From contig CALFRX010000089.1 in the NCBI GenBank assembly GCA_937919295.1, positions 1 to 15,624 of the forward strand: a stretch of 15,624 bases of DNA, given 5' to 3'. The notes under the pieces are model-generated. The model worked only from the letters and a program-made list of their open reading frames with translations, did not search any database and had not been told where the DNA came from. Positions 14,316 through 15,624 of this stretch are shown here, in pieces. Origin of the DNA: an uncultured Peptococcaceae bacterium (GTDB lineage Bacteria > Bacillota > Dehalobacteriia > UBA7702). Made by a program: the position numbers and the translations under genes. Position 1 is the stretch's first letter. Every line of letters starts with the position of its first letter.

Positions 14316-14341
14316 GATTATCCTCCTTTCCCTCGCGATGC

Positions 14342-14971
14342 TTATGCTTTCACCGCATTCTTTACGATGACCACGGATTTTTTCGCTCCGGGAACAGCGC
14401 CTTTGATCAAGAGCACGTTGTTTTCGGGAATCACCTTCACGACTTCCAGGTTCTGCACGGTGACTCTTTCGTTACCGTAGCGCGCCGGGCTTTTCTTGCC
14501 CTTGAAAATCCTGGCAGGGCCTTTGGCGCCGGCAGAAGCCGGACGGCGGTGATTCTTCGAACCATGACCCATGGGTCCTCTGCGGAAATTCCATAATTTA
14601 ATGGTGCTGGAAAAACCGTGTCCCTTGGATGTCCCGGTGACGTCGACTTTATCGCCGGCGGCAAACTGGTCCAGATCAAAGGACTGCCCTAAGCTGTACG
14701 CTGCGCTGTCCTCTACTCTGAATTCCTTCAGAACTTTGGTAGGAGCGACATCCGCTTTGGCGAAATGCCCCTTTTCGGGCTTATTGATTTGGTTCTCTTT
14801 TTTTACGTCAAAACCCAGCTGGATGGCTTTGTAGCCGTCGCGGGCTTCTTCTTTGATTTGTACGATGACACTGGGGGCGGTTTCCACAACGGTAACCGGA
14901 ATGATCTTGCCGTCTTCGGCAAAAATCTGCGTCATACCGACTTTTTTCCCCATAATGACCTTCTGTGTCAT
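14342..14971 (-). CDS. rplC: 50S ribosomal protein L3
   Basis: L3 starts 50S assembly and reaches toward the peptidyl-transferase centre with a central loop. The 209-residue protein shows MGKKVGMTQIFAEDGKIIPV, the GTSKGHGFSSTIKLWNFRRG segment, the loop GHGSKNHRRPASAG and a late RYGNERVTVQNLEVVKV. GAGGTG lies before the ATG at good spacing. It lies unusually far (118 nt) behind rpsJ, across a spacer with two hairpins. Confidence 0.98.
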   Translation of the reverse strand: MTQKVIMGKKVGMTQIFAEDGKIIPVTVVETAPSVIVQIKEEARDGYKAIQLGFDVKKENQINKPEKGHFAKADVAPTKVLKEFRVEDSAAYSLGQSFDLDQFAAGDKVDVTGTSKGHGFSSTIKLWNFRRGPMGHGSKNHRRPASAGAKGPARIFKGKKSPARYGNERVTVQNLEVVKVIPENNVLLIKGAVPGAKKSVVIVKNAVKA

Positions 14972-15089
14972 GTTAACACCTCTCTTTCCATTCGTAGGTG
15001 CCGGCTGCCCGGCATTGCTCGCCTGTATTTGATGGGGCTTTTCAATCAGCCCTTAAGACAAACAAGTAAATCGTAATCAGTAAATGAAT
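14972..15089 (-). promoter_or_regulatory. Structured spacer between rpsJ and rplC
   Basis: This 118-nt gap in an otherwise tight operon holds two perfect inverted repeats. One has GGGCT at 15035-15039 against AGCCC at 15048-15052 (8-nt loop). The other has TGCCGG at 14999-15004 against CCGGCA at 15009-15014 (4-nt loop). Neither is followed by a T run on the minus strand, so they do not look like terminators. I see no convincing -35/-10 pair. They may be RNA elements affecting rplC expression or RNA stability; the role is inferred only. Confidence 0.4.
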
Positions 15090-15398
15090 TTAGAGTTTAA
15101 TTTCAATATCTACCCCAGTGGGCAAATCCAAACGCATAAGCGAATCCACGGTTTTCGGAGAAGCATTCAGGATATCGATCAGTCTTTTGTGGGTTCTCAT
15201 TTCGAACTGTTCGCGGCTGTCTTTGTTGATGTGGGGCGAACGCAAGATCGTATAGATGCTCTTTTCCGTCGGCAGAGGAATGGGGCCGGAAATGGTAGCG
15301 CCTGTTTTTTTGGCGGTTTCGGCAATTCTTTCTGCGGACTGATCGAGGAGCTTATGGTCAAAAGCTCTTAATTTGATTCTGATTTTTTGTTGTGCCAT
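15090..15398 (-). CDS. rpsJ: 30S ribosomal protein S10 (NusE)
   Basis: S10 is a 30S head protein that also acts as NusE in transcription antitermination and transcription-translation coupling. The 102-residue product shows KIRIKLRAFDHKLLDQSAER, then GPIPLPTEKSIYTILRSPHI and MRTHKRLIDILNASPKTVDS, ending LPTGVDIEIKL. ATG at 15396-15398 has AGGAGG (15408-15413) 9 nt upstream. A longer open frame upstream runs through the intergenic hairpins and is not part of the gene. It is the first gene of the S10 block, after tuf. Confidence 0.98.
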   Translation of the reverse strand: MAQQKIRIKLRAFDHKLLDQSAERIAETAKKTGATISGPIPLPTEKSIYTILRSPHINKDSREQFEMRTHKRLIDILNASPKTVDSLMRLDLPTGVDIEIKL

Positions 15399-15530
15399 TT
15401 GGTTAATCCTCCTTTTTCGTCCGATGGACGGACTGGCTCGGTGAAAGTTACCGCTGCGGCTTGGGGTAGCCGCCGCAACGCAATCTCTCACGTCATTGCT
15501 GCTTTCTTGTTGATCCGCCGGAAAGGCGGG
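15399..15530 (-). promoter_or_regulatory. rpsJ leader region with three small hairpins
   Basis: Between the tuf terminator and the rpsJ start the strand can form CCGCC/GGCGG (15515-15519 with 15525-15529), GCGGCT/AGCCGC (15456-15461 with 15468-15473) and GTCCG/CGGAC (15419-15423 with 15429-15433). The last ends 5 nt before the rpsJ Shine-Dalgarno. For the middle hairpin an alternative pairing exists (TGCGGC 15455-15460 with GCCGCA 15472-15477). This is where the S10 operon promoter and any autoregulatory leader would be expected. I do not see a consensus -35/-10 pair. Confidence 0.4.
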
Positions 15531-15560
15531 GAAAAGCAGACGCTCTGATGAGCGTCTGCT
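15531..15560 (-). terminator. Rho-independent terminator after tuf
   Basis: There is a perfect 11-bp stem, AGCAGACGCTC at 15535-15545 and GAGCGTCTGCT at 15550-15560, with a 4-nt loop. It begins 11 nt after the tuf stop. On the minus strand the stem is followed by TTTTCCCC, a short T run, so termination may be partial and some S10 transcripts may begin at tuf or further upstream. Confidence 0.75.
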
Positions 15561-15571
15561 CATTAAACTAT

Positions 15572-15624
15572 TTATTCGATGACGTCGGAAACGACACCGG
15601 AACCAACGGTTCTGCCGCCTTCAC
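15572..15624 (-). CDS. tuf: Elongation factor Tu, C-terminal fragment
   Basis: Only the last 17 codons are present, reading EGGRTVGSGVVSDVIE and then TAA. This is the conserved C-terminus of EF-Tu domain 3, where REGGRTVGAGVVTKI is typical. EF-Tu brings aminoacyl-tRNA to the ribosome as a GTP complex. tuf directly upstream of rpsJ is the usual Bacillota arrangement (rpsL-rpsG-fusA-tuf-rpsJ). The gene runs off the right edge of the window. Confidence 0.95.
   Translation of the reverse strand, partial: EGGRTVGSGVVSDVIE

Noticed and set aside
13884..14480. 198-codon plus-strand open frame opposite rplD and rplC
   Set aside because: It is antisense to two conserved genes, has no ribosome-binding site of the usual strength, and the composition is that of a shadow frame.
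15399..15563. N-terminal extension of rpsJ by 55 codons
   Set aside because: It reads through the tuf terminator stem and the leader hairpins. The ATG at 15396-15398 has a good AGGAGG and gives the normal S10 length.
1..15624. Novel defence, mobile or biosynthetic system
   Set aside because: The whole window is accounted for by the conserved ribosomal supercluster in standard order. No insertion, recombinase, CRISPR repeat or foreign gene interrupts it.

Overview
The window is one long leftward-transcribed block: every gene lies on the minus strand, from the 3' end of tuf at the right edge to the first codons of an ABC-transporter ATPase (probably ecfA) at the left edge. It is the joined S10-spc-alpha ribosomal protein supercluster of a bacterium. 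It holds 32 whole genes plus two partial ones, packed with gaps of mostly 0-50 nt and several start/stop overlaps. The organism is almost certainly Bacillota. Support comes from the adk-map-(KOW protein)-infA-rpmJ-rpsM-rpsK-rpsD-rpoA-rplQ order with rpsD inside the alpha operon, an ecfA-like start after rplQ, strong AGGAGG ribosome-binding sites, and a KOW/L14e-like gene between map and infA as in Clostridia and Negativicutes. Moderate base composition and the SecY/S5 sequence style make Negativicutes my best guess, but that is tentative.

Layout in the direction of transcription (right to left). First comes the tuf end with a strong hairpin terminator. The S10 block follows: rpsJ, rplC, rplD, rplW, rplB, rpsS, rplV, rpsC, rplP, rpmC, rpsQ. 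Next is the spc block: rplN, rplX, rplE, rpsN, rpsH, rplF, rplR, rpsE, rpmD, rplO, secY, adk, map. Then the alpha block: KOW gene, infA, rpmJ, rpsM, rpsK, rpsD, rpoA, rplQ. A hairpin terminator closes it, immediately followed by the start of the ecfA-like gene. Together these genes supply about half of the ribosomal proteins, initiation factor IF-1, the SecY translocon channel, adenylate kinase, methionine aminopeptidase and the RNA polymerase alpha subunit.

The one clear anomaly is rpsE (S5). Its reading frame is broken at about position 7103 inside a universally conserved stretch, and the break is best explained by a 5-nt loss in a GCC/GCGCC context. S5 is essential, so a sequencing or assembly error is the likeliest cause. 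Other points are two structured spacers (tuf-rpsJ and rpsJ-rplC), an ecfA-like start with no Shine-Dalgarno sequence sitting right behind a terminator hairpin, many GTG/TTG starts, and zinc-binding (Cys-containing) versions of S4, S14, L24, L36 and adenylate kinase. I see no mobile element, CRISPR array, tRNA, rRNA or undescribed system, and there is no stretch longer than about 175 nt without a gene.
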